64,000 bases of DNA from CAYNEI01 sp964396185 (GCA_964396185.1 CAYNEI010000003.1:43365-107364); one strand, 5' to 3'; shown: positions 1 to 8,426, numbered from the stretch's first letter. A program made the numbers and translations. Notes: generated from the letters alone by a model not told the origin.

Positions 1-29
1 CAAAATCATCGACCCACGCCGCTCCTCGC

Positions 30-332
30 TCAGGGTGGGATGTCCGTGCTGGGGTCCACGTCCTTGTCGTGTTCGACCTCCAGGTCGACGTAGCCGCGGA
101 GGAGGTGCTGCGCTTCCCGTGCTTCCCGTGCTGCCTTCGAGATCGCCTGCTCGACGCCGCGCAAGCTCCGTCCCAGCGAACGGATGTCGTGGTCGCTGCT
201 CAAGACCCCGAGGTTCGAGGCCTTCCGTCCAGCAGGGAGCACGTGCGGGTCGAGCTGTTTCACGGCGTCTCGGAGGTCCTCGAGTTCTGCCTCAAGCTTG
301 AGAACGTCCCGGTAGAGCGTTTCAGCATCCAT
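30..332 (-). CDS. Small helical hypothetical protein
   Basis: 100 residues, start MDAETLYRDV, rich in Glu, Arg and Leu, and probably mostly alpha-helical (LEAELEDLRDAVKQL). I do not recognise the family. The ATG at 332 is chosen because AGGTGG lies six bases upstream; a longer reading from 425 would run through the end of the AbrB gene. It follows the AbrB-type gene on the same strand about 90 bases downstream, where a toxin would normally sit, but it has none of the residues of PIN, RelE or Doc toxins. It could be an unrecognised partner or an unrelated gene. Confidence 0.55.
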   Translation of the reverse strand: MDAETLYRDVLKLEAELEDLRDAVKQLDPHVLPAGRKASNLGVLSSDHDIRSLGRSLRGVEQAISKAAREAREAQHLLRGYVDLEVEHDKDVDPSTDIPP

Positions 333-421
333 CTTCAGCCACCTGTATCCGTCCCCATCGATCCCGATCCATCTTGATCCGTCCTCCGGCCTCCGGGTCA
401 GGCCACCGTGATATGGCCGCG

Positions 422-682
422 TCACCGCCCTGGGAGCCGTGGTTCCCAGATCCGCCTGACGTCCAAGGGGTCCAGGGGCTCGGCATCCGGGTCCGCGTTC
501 TCCTCTGAGATCGAGCCCAGGAACTTGTCCAGGACTTGGCGCGCGGTGCGGATGGGATGCACCCGCAGCGTCCCATCGTCCTGGAGTTCGAAGCGGACCT
601 GCTGGCCGGGTCCAAGGCCCAACTCGTCGCGCAGCTCCTTGGGGATCAGCACGCGTCCGCGGTCGTCGATGGTCGCCGGCAT
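422..682 (-). CDS. AbrB/SpoVT-family DNA-binding protein (antitoxin-like)
   Basis: 86 residues. The N-terminus MPATIDDRGRVLIPKELRDE is the swapped-hairpin AbrB fold, with the signature D-x-x-G-R-V-x-I-P and a following LGLGPGQQVRFEL strand. The tail from about residue 55 is acidic and Pro-rich (DPDAEPLDPLD), as in antitoxins with a disordered toxin-binding tail. Known members bind DNA as dimers and repress their own operon. The upstream minus-strand box CCAAAAGT (about 709-717) is at the distance of a leaderless promoter. No recognisable toxin follows, so it is an orphan or is paired with the unknown gene at 30-332. Confidence 0.8.
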   Translation of the reverse strand: MPATIDDRGRVLIPKELRDELGLGPGQQVRFELQDDGTLRVHPIRTARQVLDKFLGSISEENADPDAEPLDPLDVRRIWEPRLPGR

Positions 683-861
683 CCCGTTCCCATTCGCGTT
701 CCCACGACTTTTGGGTTGTGGCAGCGTTGCGGCGGGGATGGAGGAAGGAGTTTCTGAGCGCTAACGCCAGGATCTACGCGCACCGCGAAGCGTGACGAAC
801 CTGAGCGCTGGTCGCGGACAAGGCCTAAGGTCCCAGCGCGATGATGCGTGACGCCCATGAG

Positions 862-891
862 CGTAACATCTGTATACTGTCAACGTAACAT
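862..891 (+). promoter_or_regulatory. Direct-repeat operator around a TATA box
   Basis: CGTAACAT occurs at 862-869 and again at 884-891, 22 bp apart (two helical turns), on either side of the TATA-like GTATACTG at 871-878. The box is about 27 bases before the ATG at 901, so the transcript is probably leaderless. Paired sites flanking a TATA box in front of a ribbon-helix-helix gene fit autoregulation by that protein. Confidence 0.55.
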
Positions 892-900
892 ACTGAGAGG

Positions 901-1122
901 ATGGCCACCTTGAACGTGAAGGTCCCGGATGAGATGGAGACCGAGATCGAGGCCTACCTTGCCGAGCACCCGTACTACCTCAACAAGAGCGAGCTCGTGC
1001 GCGATGCGATCCGCCATCTCATCGCCGTACCACCGCTCTCCAGTGAGGTGCTCGCCAAGGTGGCCGAGGGGCGTGCGCAGGTCGCCCTCGGGGATGAGCT
1101 TCCCTCGCTCGATGAGGTTTGA
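901..1122 (+). CDS. Ribbon-helix-helix antitoxin (CopG/ParD type)
   Basis: 73 residues. MATLNVKVPDEMETEIEAYL is the N-terminal beta strand and first helix of a ribbon-helix-helix repressor; NKSELVRDAIRHLI is the second helix with the usual SELVRDAI turn. The tail from about residue 45 would contact the toxin. It overlaps the following RelE-type reading frame (TGATG, shared bases 1120-1124), a typical toxin-antitoxin arrangement. The start sits about 27 bases after a TATA-like box, so leaderless translation is likely. The toxin partner is interrupted by a stop, so this antitoxin may now be solitary. Confidence 0.82.
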   Translation: MATLNVKVPDEMETEIEAYLAEHPYYLNKSELVRDAIRHLIAVPPLSSEVLAKVAEGRAQVALGDELPSLDEV

Positions 1123-1379
1123 TGCCTGAGGTTCTCTTCACGGGCCCTGGGTACAAGGATCTGGGCTCTCTCCCGGCCGAGCTCCAAGAGCGGGTCAAGG
1201 CCAAACTCTGAGCCGTCCGGGCTGCACCGGGTAGGGACCTCAAGCGCCTACGCGGTTACGATCTCTTCGTTCTCCGCGTCGGACATCACAGAGTGATCCT
1301 GGACTGGGACGCCCCGAAGGATACGATCTACGTCCACGCCATCGGACACCGGAGCTCCATCTACGATCGCGGGTTCTAG
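1122..1379 (+). pseudogene. RelE-type toxin with an in-frame TGA
   Basis: The frame starts at the ATG overlapping the antitoxin stop and reads MPEVLFTGPGYKDLGSL to an in-frame TGA at 1209-1211, codon 30. The same frame then continues without further stops for 55 codons to TAG at 1377-1379. The second part (RDLKRLRGYDLFVLRVGHHR, then VILDWD and YVHAIGHRSSIYD) is the core and C-terminal strand of a RelE/ParE toxin of about 85 residues. So the gene is full length except for one nonsense codon. Possibilities are a true nonsense mutation that disarms the toxin, a sequencing error, or readthrough; I favour the first two. Confidence 0.75.
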
Positions 1380-1429
1380 ACGCTACCGGGACCCCTGTCG
1401 GCTATCTCGCACCCGCGTCCCGAGCCACG

Positions 1430-3142
1430 CTACCCGAGGTACCCTTCGCTCTCCAGGTGCAGGTAGACCCGGTTGGCCGCCTCTTCAGGCGACATGTCGC
1501 TGGTGTCGATGCGGATCTCGGCGTCGTCGGGCTCCTCGTAGGGGTCTGATATGCCGGTGAAGTCCTCGATGATGCCCTTGCGGGCCTTGGCGTAGAGGCC
1601 CTTGCGGTCGCGCTGCTCGCAGACCTCGACCGGGGTGGCGATGTGGACGAGGATGAAGCCGCCGCCCTGCTCGATCATCTGGCGCACGCGCCTGCGCACG
1701 GCGTCGTAGGGCGCGATGGGAGCGCAGACCGCCACGCCGCGGTTCTTGGTGATCTCGCTGGCCACGAACCCGATGCGCTGGATGTTGAGATCCCGGTGCT
1801 CCTTGCTGAAGCCCAGCTCGCTGGACAGGTGCGTGCGCACGATGTCGCCGTCGAGCAGGGTGACGGGCCGGTCGCCCTGCTCCATGAGCTTGGCCACCAG
1901 GATGTTGGCGACCGTGGATTTGCCGCTGGATGGGAGGCCCGTGAAGAAGACGGTGAAGCCTTGCTGGGGGCGCGGGGGGTAGAGCTTGCGGAGCTGTTCG
2001 GTGACCTCGGGGAAGGTGAACCACTCGGGCAGCTTCTGGCCCTTGCGTAGGCGCTCGCGTAGCTCGGTGCCGGAGAGCATCTTGAACTTGGCGCCCTCCT
2101 CGGCCTGGCTTTTGGGGAGGTATGCTTGCTGGTCCTCGCTGAACACGAACTCGTCGAAGGTGACAACCTCGATCTCCAGCTCGTCGGCGTGTTCCCCGAT
2201 GAGCTCCTGGGCCTCGAAGGGTCCGTAGAAGCCGTTGCCCTCCTTGTCCTTGCAGCCGGCATGATCGCGGCCGACCACGAAGTGGCTGCAGCCGTAGTTC
2301 TGCCGGATGAGCGCGTGCCAGAGGGCTTCCCTGGGTCCGGCCATGCGCATGGCCAGGGGCAAAAGGCTGAGCATGGTGGTCTGCTCGGGGAAGCGCTCGA
2401 GCACCGCCTTGTAGCAGCGCACGCGCGTGAAGTAGTCCACATCGCCGGGCTTGGTGCGCCCGACCACGGGGTGGATGAGCAGGTTGGCCTCGGTCTTCTT
2501 GGCCGCGTTCTTGGCCAGCTCGGCGTGGACCCGGTGCATGGGGTTGCGGGTCTGGAAGCCGACCACGCGGGTCCAGCCGCGCTTCTCGAAGATGTGGCGG
2601 AGCTCGGCCGGCGTGTAGCGCAGGTCCTGGTAGGTGTGGTGGGTGGGCAGCTCGAGGCCCTCGAGCGTGCCGCCCAGGTAGACCGGCTTGGTGTCGTGGT
2701 TGAGATGGAACACGCTGGGGTGGGCCTCGTCGGTGGTGCCGAAGACGTGCTCGGCCTCCCAGGAGAGGTCGGGTTCCCAGGCGTCGGTGACCGTGAGGAT
2801 GGCCAGCACCATGCCCTCCGGTGCGCGGATGGCCACCCGGCTGCCATCCGAGATGTCGTTGTCCTCGATGAACTCCCGAGTGACGTCCAGGGTGATGGGC
2901 ACGGGCCACAGCGTCCCGTCGGCCAGGCGCATGTCCTTGCAGACGGCCTGGTAGTCGTCGCGGCCCATGAAGCCTTCAAGCGGGCTGAACGCGCCGTTGA
3001 GCAGGAGCTCGACGTCCCAGAGCTGGCGGTTGGTCAGATCCAGGTCCGGCAGGTCGATCGACTCAGCTTTGAGCTTCTCGGCTCGGGCTTCGTCGACGAC
3101 GAGGTGCTTGAGGTCGCCACCGTGTGGTTGGATGAGTTCCAT
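1430..3142 (-). CDS. sat: Bifunctional ATP sulfurylase / APS kinase
   Basis: 570 residues. Residues 1-390 are ATP sulfurylase, which makes adenylylsulfate from sulfate and ATP: QTRNPMHRVHAEL is the QxRNPxHxxH motif and GRDHAG the second nucleotide motif. Residues from about 395 are APS kinase, giving PAPS: the P-loop reads FTGLPSSGKST, followed by LLDGDIVRTHL and a GFSKEHRDLNIQRIG segment. The domain order sulfurylase-kinase matches known bacterial and fungal-type fusions. A minus-strand box (TTTAAG, about 3190-3196) lies about 50 bases upstream. CysQ at 4159-4998 is the matching PAP phosphatase, so sulfate activation is complete here to PAPS and its by-product recycling. Confidence 0.96.
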   Translation of the reverse strand: MELIQPHGGDLKHLVVDEARAEKLKAESIDLPDLDLTNRQLWDVELLLNGAFSPLEGFMGRDDYQAVCKDMRLADGTLWPVPITLDVTREFIEDNDISDGSRVAIRAPEGMVLAILTVTDAWEPDLSWEAEHVFGTTDEAHPSVFHLNHDTKPVYLGGTLEGLELPTHHTYQDLRYTPAELRHIFEKRGWTRVVGFQTRNPMHRVHAELAKNAAKKTEANLLIHPVVGRTKPGDVDYFTRVRCYKAVLERFPEQTTMLSLLPLAMRMAGPREALWHALIRQNYGCSHFVVGRDHAGCKDKEGNGFYGPFEAQELIGEHADELEIEVVTFDEFVFSEDQQAYLPKSQAEEGAKFKMLSGTELRERLRKGQKLPEWFTFPEVTEQLRKLYPPRPQQGFTVFFTGLPSSGKSTVANILVAKLMEQGDRPVTLLDGDIVRTHLSSELGFSKEHRDLNIQRIGFVASEITKNRGVAVCAPIAPYDAVRRRVRQMIEQGGGFILVHIATPVEVCEQRDRKGLYAKARKGIIEDFTGISDPYEEPDDAEIRIDTSDMSPEEAANRVYLHLESEGYLG

Positions 3143-3245
3143 CGAGGGTCTCTCCGTGGCTGAAGGTGAGGGTTACGAATCGTGCATCTGCTTAAATGGA
3201 TGGGTTCCAGGGCCACCCGTGGTAACGGCGAGTGCGGTGGTGCGC

Positions 3246-3290
3246 GGTTGGCGACCGCACTTGCCAACGATTCGCGGCTGCGCCGCGAAT
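3246..3290. terminator. Pair of hairpins between sat and the nucleotidyltransferase
   Basis: Two adjacent inverted repeats: GTTGGC/GCCAAC (about 3247-3268) and the perfect ATTCGCGGC (3270-3278) with GCCGCGAAT (3282-3290). They lie just downstream of the minus-strand gene ending at 3310 and upstream of the sat promoter. There is no T-run, so a role as terminator or 3-prime end stabiliser is only inferred. Confidence 0.35.
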
Positions 3291-3309
3291 ACACGCGCCT
3301 GCGGCGTGG

Positions 3310-3879
3310 TCAGGGGTCGGATGCGAGGCCGGCTTCTTCGAGGGCCTGCTCGAGCTTCGCGCAGACGCGATGGATCGCACAGTTCGCGCGCAGGTAGTCG
3401 ATGTCGAGCTGGTCGCCTTGGACTTTGGCTACCGCGACCGCATCGATCATGTCCTGGCCTCTGCGCAGGCGCGTGTTCACGAGCTTGCGGAGGATGAGGT
3501 TCTCAGGTGAGAGGACCGGGATGTCGCGACCGGCGAGTTCGATCTTGTGGGCACGGGCGAACTCTTCCTTGTACCAAGGATGATCAGGCGCGAAGAAAAC
3601 CTCAAGCTTGAGGCCAGAGGGGAGCTCTGTGCTCAGGCGTTTGCCCCACTGGGGGTCGACCTGCTCGACGGGATCGGTGATCCCGAGGCTGTCGATGAGG
3701 TCCTTCACCTGGTCGCGCTCCGTGAACGGTAACTGGAGGACGATGTCGATGTCCTTCGTGGGACGTTCGTGACCATGGAGGCCGACGGCGAAGCCACCGA
3801 CGATCATGAACTTCCGCGGGGAGTTGCCGAACGCATCCACGCAGCGGAGGAAATCCTCGAACGGCGGATCATCGCTCAC
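3310..3879 (-). CDS. AbiEii/MNT-type nucleotidyltransferase
   Basis: 189 residues from the GTG at 3879, chosen because AGGTGG lies seven bases upstream. Residues 25-47 (FMIVGGFAVGLHG, then RPTKDIDIV) give the GG...DxD signature of the polymerase-beta nucleotidyltransferase fold, with D43 and D45 as probable metal ligands. ILRKLVNTRLRRGQDMIDAVAV in the second half matches the helical part of this family, in which the protein is often the toxin of a toxin-antitoxin pair or a phage-defence protein. Its start overlaps the small gene at 3869-4045 by 11 bases, so the two are translationally coupled. Substrate unknown. Confidence 0.8.
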   Translation of the reverse strand: MSDDPPFEDFLRCVDAFGNSPRKFMIVGGFAVGLHGHERPTKDIDIVLQLPFTERDQVKDLIDSLGITDPVEQVDPQWGKRLSTELPSGLKLEVFFAPDHPWYKEEFARAHKIELAGRDIPVLSPENLILRKLVNTRLRRGQDMIDAVAVAKVQGDQLDIDYLRANCAIHRVCAKLEQALEEAGLASDP

Positions 3880-4045
3880 TCGAGGCCACCTGTTCGCCGC
3901 GGCGTTTGGCCCGATGGCGCTGGCCTGCTGCCGAGAGCTCCTGACTGATCTGGATGAGGCCACAGACAAGTTTCAGGCGTTCCTCTGGGGTGCGAGCCCG
4001 GATCGCCGGAAGATCAGCGTCCTCGGGGACCCCGTGGCGTTCCAT
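3869..4045 (-). CDS. Small protein upstream of the nucleotidyltransferase (possible antitoxin)
   Basis: 58 residues, MERHGVPEDADLPAIRARTP and then EERLKLVCGLIQISQELSAA with a basic tail. Small helical proteins with a PEERL...ALE-like segment often precede AbiEii-like nucleotidyltransferases; I infer the same pairing, not a known family name. Support for its being real: it overlaps the downstream GTG by 11 bases, and a minus-strand box CTTAAATA at 4067-4074 lies about 25 bases before the ATG, the right spacing for a leaderless transcript. It may be an antitoxin or a chaperone-like partner. Confidence 0.6.
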   Translation of the reverse strand: MERHGVPEDADLPAIRARTPEERLKLVCGLIQISQELSAAGQRHRAKRRGEQVASSER

Positions 4046-4066
4046 GGTTCGAAGTTCACCCGCTTG

Positions 4067-4074
4067 TATTTAAG
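4067..4074 (-). promoter_or_regulatory. TATA box of the small gene/nucleotidyltransferase operon
   Basis: CTTAAATA on the minus strand, centred about 25 bases before the ATG at 4045. It predicts a start of transcription at or next to the ATG. Confidence 0.55.
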
Positions 4075-4158
4075 CCCGACGAGCAGGGATGTGAACCTTC
4101 TCCCCCAAGCCATCCGTCGTTTGCGGCCGCCAGGCCGCAAGCTCTGACCGCAAGCCGG

Positions 4159-4998
<840 letters not shown>

Positions 4999-5016
4999 GG
5001 TCCATCGCCTCTGCTG

Positions 5017-5253
5017 TTAAACGGCCTCGCCCTCGACCTGCCCTTCCGGTGCGTAGGTGAGCTGGACGCCGAGCGAGCCGTGATCGATCAGGCCGCGCGT
5101 GGAGGCGTTTTGGAACTCGACGGTTACCGGTTCGCCGTCTTCGCCGTAGCTCACGATGACGCCACCAGGTGGCTCGGCCGCGTCAGCCGGGGGATCGTTT
5201 CGCAAGGCGAGGCTGAGCACGTCCGAGCCTGGGTCGTAGTTGATCTTGAGCAT
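5017..5253 (-). CDS. DUF2283 family small protein
   Basis: 78 residues, MLKINYDPGSDVLSLALRND, with PPGGVIVSYGEDGEPVTVEF. The start YDPxxDVLxL and the later strand with a G-x-P-V-x-x-E pattern are what I know from DUF2283, a widespread small beta-rich family of unknown role often found near toxin-antitoxin genes. The ATG at 5253 has GAGGGC close upstream; longer readings from 5415 are Arg/Ala-rich and unlikely. It lies 18 bases upstream of cysQ on the same strand and may be co-transcribed with it. Confidence 0.75.
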   Translation of the reverse strand: MLKINYDPGSDVLSLALRNDPPADAAEPPGGVIVSYGEDGEPVTVEFQNASTRGLIDHGSLGVQLTYAPEGQVEGEAV

Positions 5254-5431
5254 CCTATGCCCTCCCGGCTTGCACGACCGATCGCTCTGACACCGTCTTC
5301 CCTCCTCCTTTTCGACCGCGCCAGCGGTCTGCGTCGCGCGAGCGCATCCATACGAGAGCACACCCATAGCGGAGACAGCTCGCGCTGGTGCACTCCCCCT
5401 TCCTTCACCGCCCACCGCGCGTGGGCTCTGT

Positions 5432-5875
5432 TCAGCAGGAGCGCAGGTACGTGGCCATGGCTTGCTCGTGGATGCCGGTGTAGCGGCTGGCGACTTGGGT
5501 GACGATCTCCATCTGGCGGTCGCGAGAGAGCCCGAAGGGATCGTCGATCTCCTTCTCTTGGAGGGCTTGCAGGATCAGGCGGCGCTGGACGGCGGTGAGC
5601 TTGAGGCCCTCGCGGTCCAGCACGCGGCGCAGGTCAGCCAGCAGGTTCACGAGCCCGCCCAGGTCCATGGCGCGTCCGGTGCCCACGGCCTTGACCTGTC
5701 CGCAGTCCTCGCAGTACGGGTGGGGAGCCAGGTGCCCGCACCCTTGCGTGGGGAGCCAGGGCCAGTCCCCGCGCTGGGCGAGCTTGTGTCGCTTGACAGG
5801 TGGCCCTTCGTCGTCAGCATCGCTGGGCGCGTCGTCGGCGGTTGGCGCCTGGATGCTTGCCCCCGTGGAAGACAT
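5432..5875 (-). CDS. Zinc-ribbon-like hypothetical protein
   Basis: 147 residues from the ATG at 5875, which has GGGAG five bases upstream. Residues 46-59 read CGHLAPHPYCEDCG: Cys46, Cys56, Cys59 and a His could hold one zinc. The N-terminal 30 residues are acidic and low-complexity; the C-terminal half is helical (LVNLLADLRRVLDREGLKL, QRRLILQALQEKEIDDPFGL). I do not recognise the family. It follows uppS on the same strand after about 170 bases. A nucleic-acid-associated role is a guess from the ribbon. Confidence 0.65.
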   Translation of the reverse strand: MSSTGASIQAPTADDAPSDADDEGPPVKRHKLAQRGDWPWLPTQGCGHLAPHPYCEDCGQVKAVGTGRAMDLGGLVNLLADLRRVLDREGLKLTAVQRRLILQALQEKEIDDPFGLSRDRQMEIVTQVASRYTGIHEQAMATYLRSC

Positions 5876-6044
5876 GTTGCTCCCTGTCGGCCGGCAAGGC
5901 GTGAGCTTGCCTTGAACCTTCCGAACGAAATGCGCTCTCCCTCCTGGTGACAACCTGACGCACGGCTGGGTCCACTGGGCCCGCTGGACGTGACTTCGCG
6001 GCCTGCACGCCTTTTCTATCGCCCTGGCCCGATTCCTTCGGGCG

Positions 6045-6836
6045 TCAGCCGCCGAAGTTGCGCTTGCGTCGCTGGTAGTCGCGCACAGCGCGCAGGAAGT
6101 CGACCTTGCGCAACCCGGGCCAGTACACATCCGCGAAGTAGAGCTCGCTGTAGGCCAGCTGCCAGAGCAGGAAGTTGCTGATGCGCTCCTCGCCGCTGGT
6201 GCGCAGGATGAGATCCGGGTCAGGCAGCGGGTGGGTGTAGAGGCGCTCGGCCACGGTGGCCTCGCTGATCTCCCCGGGCGCGAGCTTGCCGGCCTGGACC
6301 TCCGAGGCGATATCCTGGATGGCGCTGACCAGCTCCTCGCGGCCGCCGTATGCCACCGCGATGTTGTAGTGGTAGGTGTCGTAGTCGCGGGTGCGCTCTT
6401 CGGCGTAGGCGATGGCCTCCTGGACCCGGGCCGGCAGAAGCTCCGTGCGGCCGATCGCACGCACGCTGATCTCGTTGTCGTGCACCCGGTCGTCGTCGGC
6501 CATCTTGTAGAAGTTCTCCTCGAAGAGGTCCATGAGGTGGACGACCTCGCCGGGGTTGCGCTCGAAGTTCTCCGTGCTGAAGGCGTAGACCGTGAGCACC
6601 TTCACGCCGATCTCCAGGCACCAGTCCACCACGTTCTCGAGCGTGTCCCGGCCCAGCTCGTGACCCACGGTGGGCTCCAGGCCCTGCTGCTGGGCGAAGC
6701 GCCGGTTGCCGTCCATGATCACCGCGATGTGGTGGGGGATCGCGTCCTGCTCGATCTGCTTGAGCAGCGTCCGCTCTGCTGCCAGCGAGAAGGCATCTGT
6801 GAGAGCCTTCGGGACCAAGCCGGAGCCGTCGGGCAC
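6045..6836 (-). CDS. uppS: cis-prenyltransferase (UppS-type diphosphate synthase)
   Basis: 263 residues, GTG start. HIAVIMDGNRRFAQ carries the catalytic Asp of region I; YAFSTENFERN is region III; DLILRTSGEERISNFLLW and QLAYSELYF are region V with the E/R that bind the allylic diphosphate. The enzyme adds isopentenyl units in Z configuration to a prenyl diphosphate, making the long lipid carrier used for archaeal glycosylation and envelope sugars. Length is normal for archaeal members. It is upstream of the zinc-ribbon gene on the same strand; the opposite-strand antitoxin promoter lies behind it. Confidence 0.96.
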   Translation of the reverse strand: MPDGSGLVPKALTDAFSLAAERTLLKQIEQDAIPHHIAVIMDGNRRFAQQQGLEPTVGHELGRDTLENVVDWCLEIGVKVLTVYAFSTENFERNPGEVVHLMDLFEENFYKMADDDRVHDNEISVRAIGRTELLPARVQEAIAYAEERTRDYDTYHYNIAVAYGGREELVSAIQDIASEVQAGKLAPGEISEATVAERLYTHPLPDPDLILRTSGEERISNFLLWQLAYSELYFADVYWPGLRKVDFLRAVRDYQRRKRNFGG

Positions 6837-6933
6837 GCGTCTGCCACCGTGTTCTACGCCAAGGGCCTTTCGCCTCCCGGTCGCCTCCGGGCTGACGGAA
6901 CCGTAAAGGCATCCGACGACGATCGGTTACGAC

Positions 6934-7290
6934 ATGGGCAACGTCGAGGTCCGGCTCCCAGACGAGCTTGAGCAAGCCCTTGAGGCGTTGGCTGCTGAGC
7001 TCGATACGAACCGCTCCGCGGTGGTGAGCACCGCCCTCTCCGAGGGCCTGAGGGCCATGCGCCTCGAGCGCGGGCTCACCAAGTTCACCGCCGGGGAGCT
7101 CAGCCTTGAGGCCGCAGCAGGCTACGCCGGCGTGAGCATCTCCCAGATGGCGCGTGCGGCGACCGAGCGCGGGATCGCGTACCATCGCTACGATCCAGCA
7201 GAGGCCGAGGCCGACCGGGCGGCGGCCCTCGAGCTGCTCGCTGACGAGGAGAGCGGAGACGAGGGCGGTCGCGATCCTCAGAGATCCTGA
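6934..7290 (+). CDS. UPF0175-like antitoxin with ribbon-helix-helix N-terminus
   Basis: 118 residues. Residues 1-48 (MGNVEVRLPDELEQALEALA, then NRSAVVSTALSEGLR) are a ribbon-helix-helix DNA-binding domain. Residues 55-90 (KFTAGELSLEAAAGYAGVSI, SQMARAATERGI) match the UPF0175 pattern in which a helix-turn-helix-like pair precedes the toxin-binding tail. This is the usual antitoxin of a VapC/PIN toxin. GTAAAGG at 6902-6908 is about 28 bases before the ATG, so the gene is probably leaderless. The next frame downstream is only a stub of a PIN toxin. Confidence 0.78.
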   Translation: MGNVEVRLPDELEQALEALAAELDTNRSAVVSTALSEGLRAMRLERGLTKFTAGELSLEAAAGYAGVSISQMARAATERGIAYHRYDPAEAEADRAAALELLADEESGDEGGRDPQRS

Positions 7291-7303
7291 GCGACGAGCG
7301 CTC

Positions 7304-7345
7304 GTGGATACCTCGACGCTCATCGCGCTGGCGCGCATCGGCGAA
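7304..7345 (+). pseudogene. VapC/PIN toxin stub (N-terminus only)
   Basis: In the +2 frame right after the UPF0175-like antitoxin, the sequence reads VDTSTLIALARIGE, the first strand and helix of a PIN domain with its first catalytic Asp. After this the frame loses all resemblance to a PIN protein and runs into the promoter of the next gene at about 7380. About 110 residues are missing. The toxin has been removed by deletion while the antitoxin was kept. Confidence 0.6.
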
Positions 7346-7412
7346 GGACCAGACAGTTTCACCATGCCTCCTCGATCGTCTTTAAAAAGAAGCTCGGCCG
7401 TAAGTGCATTCG

Positions 7413-7637
7413 ATGGCCCTATCCCCGGACGAGAAGTCCTTGGAGGACCTGATCGCATCCCTCCCACCCGAGCTACGCGGAGAGGTCGAGGATTTCGCTC
7501 GCTTCCTCCTGGCTCGCAAGCCCCATGGAGAATCTCGCCATCTCGGGTTGGAGTGGGCTGGCGGTCTTCGCGAGTTTCGAGACGAGTTCACATCCGCGGA
7601 GCTCGAGGAGCGGGCGCTGGACTGGTGGGGTAGCTAG
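7413..7637 (+). CDS. DUF2281-like antitoxin
   Basis: 74 residues, MALSPDEKSLEDLIASLPPE and LRGEVEDFARFLLARKP followed by an acidic, Trp-ending tail. The pattern L-x-x-L-P-x-E-x-x-x-E-V-x-D-F-x-x-F-L is that of small VapB-like antitoxins of the DUF2281 group. The ATG at 7413 is preferred over the GTG at 7404 because TTTAAAA at 7381-7387 is about 28 bases upstream of it. A second truncated VapC frame starts three bases after its stop. Confidence 0.68.
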   Translation: MALSPDEKSLEDLIASLPPELRGEVEDFARFLLARKPHGESRHLGLEWAGGLREFRDEFTSAELEERALDWWGS

Positions 7638-7639
7638 GC

Positions 7640-7711
7640 TTGTACCTCGTGGACACCAACGTCTGGTACGATCTGGCTCCCTCGAACATGGAGAGCGTGC
7701 TGGGGTGCTAG
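7640..7711 (+). pseudogene. Second VapC/PIN toxin stub
   Basis: From a TTG two bases after the antitoxin stop the frame reads LYLVDTNVWYDLAPSNMESV and ends at TAG (7709-7711) after 23 codons. LVDTNVWYD is the start of a PIN-domain ribonuclease with its first catalytic Asp. No continuation is visible in the other frames, so the rest of the toxin is lost. This is the second antitoxin-plus-stub pair within 800 bases. Confidence 0.62.
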
Positions 7712-7913
7712 ATCGCTAGCAGAGTTCCGCGTGGCCTCGGCGGACGTGATGAACCGGTACTTCCAACCTCCCAGCTCGAGCGTTCATGCTGGGCGAGGTC
7801 TACACCGATCGTGAGACCGATGCGACCGACGAACGAAGCCCGAAAGCCATTACATTGTACTGGTGAAGGTTCAACCCACAGCCCGTCGTAACCACCTTCG
7901 AGGTGAGCGAACG

Positions 7914-8426
7914 TTGGCAAAGGACTCCGCCGACCGAGAGATCGACGATCCGGCCTTCGGCCCCATCGAGGTGGACGCGGTCTTCACCGACGCAGATACC
8001 TTCGAGCAGCGCCTCGACGAGGTGGGGGCAGCAAGCTCGGACAGGATCTGGCCCGTAGGCGAATTCTTCGAGTGCCCGCGGTGCGGGGAGGAGACGTTCG
8101 AGGGATGCGACGATCTCACCTACCGGGTGACCAACGGGAAGCACGTCATCAGCTTCCGGCACCTCCATGGCGCGCGTTGTACGAACTGTGATGCCAGCAC
8201 GCTGGAACCCTACGAGCAGATCGGGGTCGATGCCGAAGCCGGCGTCGGCTTCCACGCCGATTACGAAGCCAAGGTCTCCAGGATCGGCTCCGGGACGCTT
8301 GGCACCTACTGGCCCAAGGATGTTCAACGCGTCCTGGGCCTTAAGCCCCACAAGCGAGCGTTCATCGAGATCATCGACCGGGACGCGGTGCTCGTCCGAT
8401 TCACCGCCGCGGAAGAGCCGGGGTAG
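7914..8426 (+). CDS. MqsA/YgiT-type zinc finger fused to an AbrB-like domain
   Basis: About 170 residues from the TTG at 7914, which has GAGGTGAGC upstream; a GTG at 7863 would add 17 residues. FECPRCGEETFEG and then RCTNCDAST give two CxxC pairs about 36 residues apart, the zinc finger seen in MqsA/YgiT antitoxins. The C-terminal 50 residues (VSRIGSGTLGTYWPKDVQRV, LGLKPHKRAFIEIIDRD) look like an AbrB/SpoVT swapped hairpin with V-x-x-x-G. This would be an antitoxin-like DNA-binding protein, but no toxin lies beside it. Its stop is three bases from the convergent CBS gene. Confidence 0.55.
   Translation: MAKDSADREIDDPAFGPIEVDAVFTDADTFEQRLDEVGAASSDRIWPVGEFFECPRCGEETFEGCDDLTYRVTNGKHVISFRHLHGARCTNCDASTLEPYEQIGVDAEAGVGFHADYEAKVSRIGSGTLGTYWPKDVQRVLGLKPHKRAFIEIIDRDAVLVRFTAAEEPG

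Noticed and set aside
2126..3163. 345-residue plus-strand frame opposite sat
   Set aside because: Antisense shadow of a confidently identified gene; low-complexity Val/Leu/Gly/Asp composition typical of reversed high-GC codons.
7800..8351. 183-residue minus-strand frame
   Set aside because: Opposite the zinc-finger/AbrB-like gene, whose CxxC motifs are in the plus frame.
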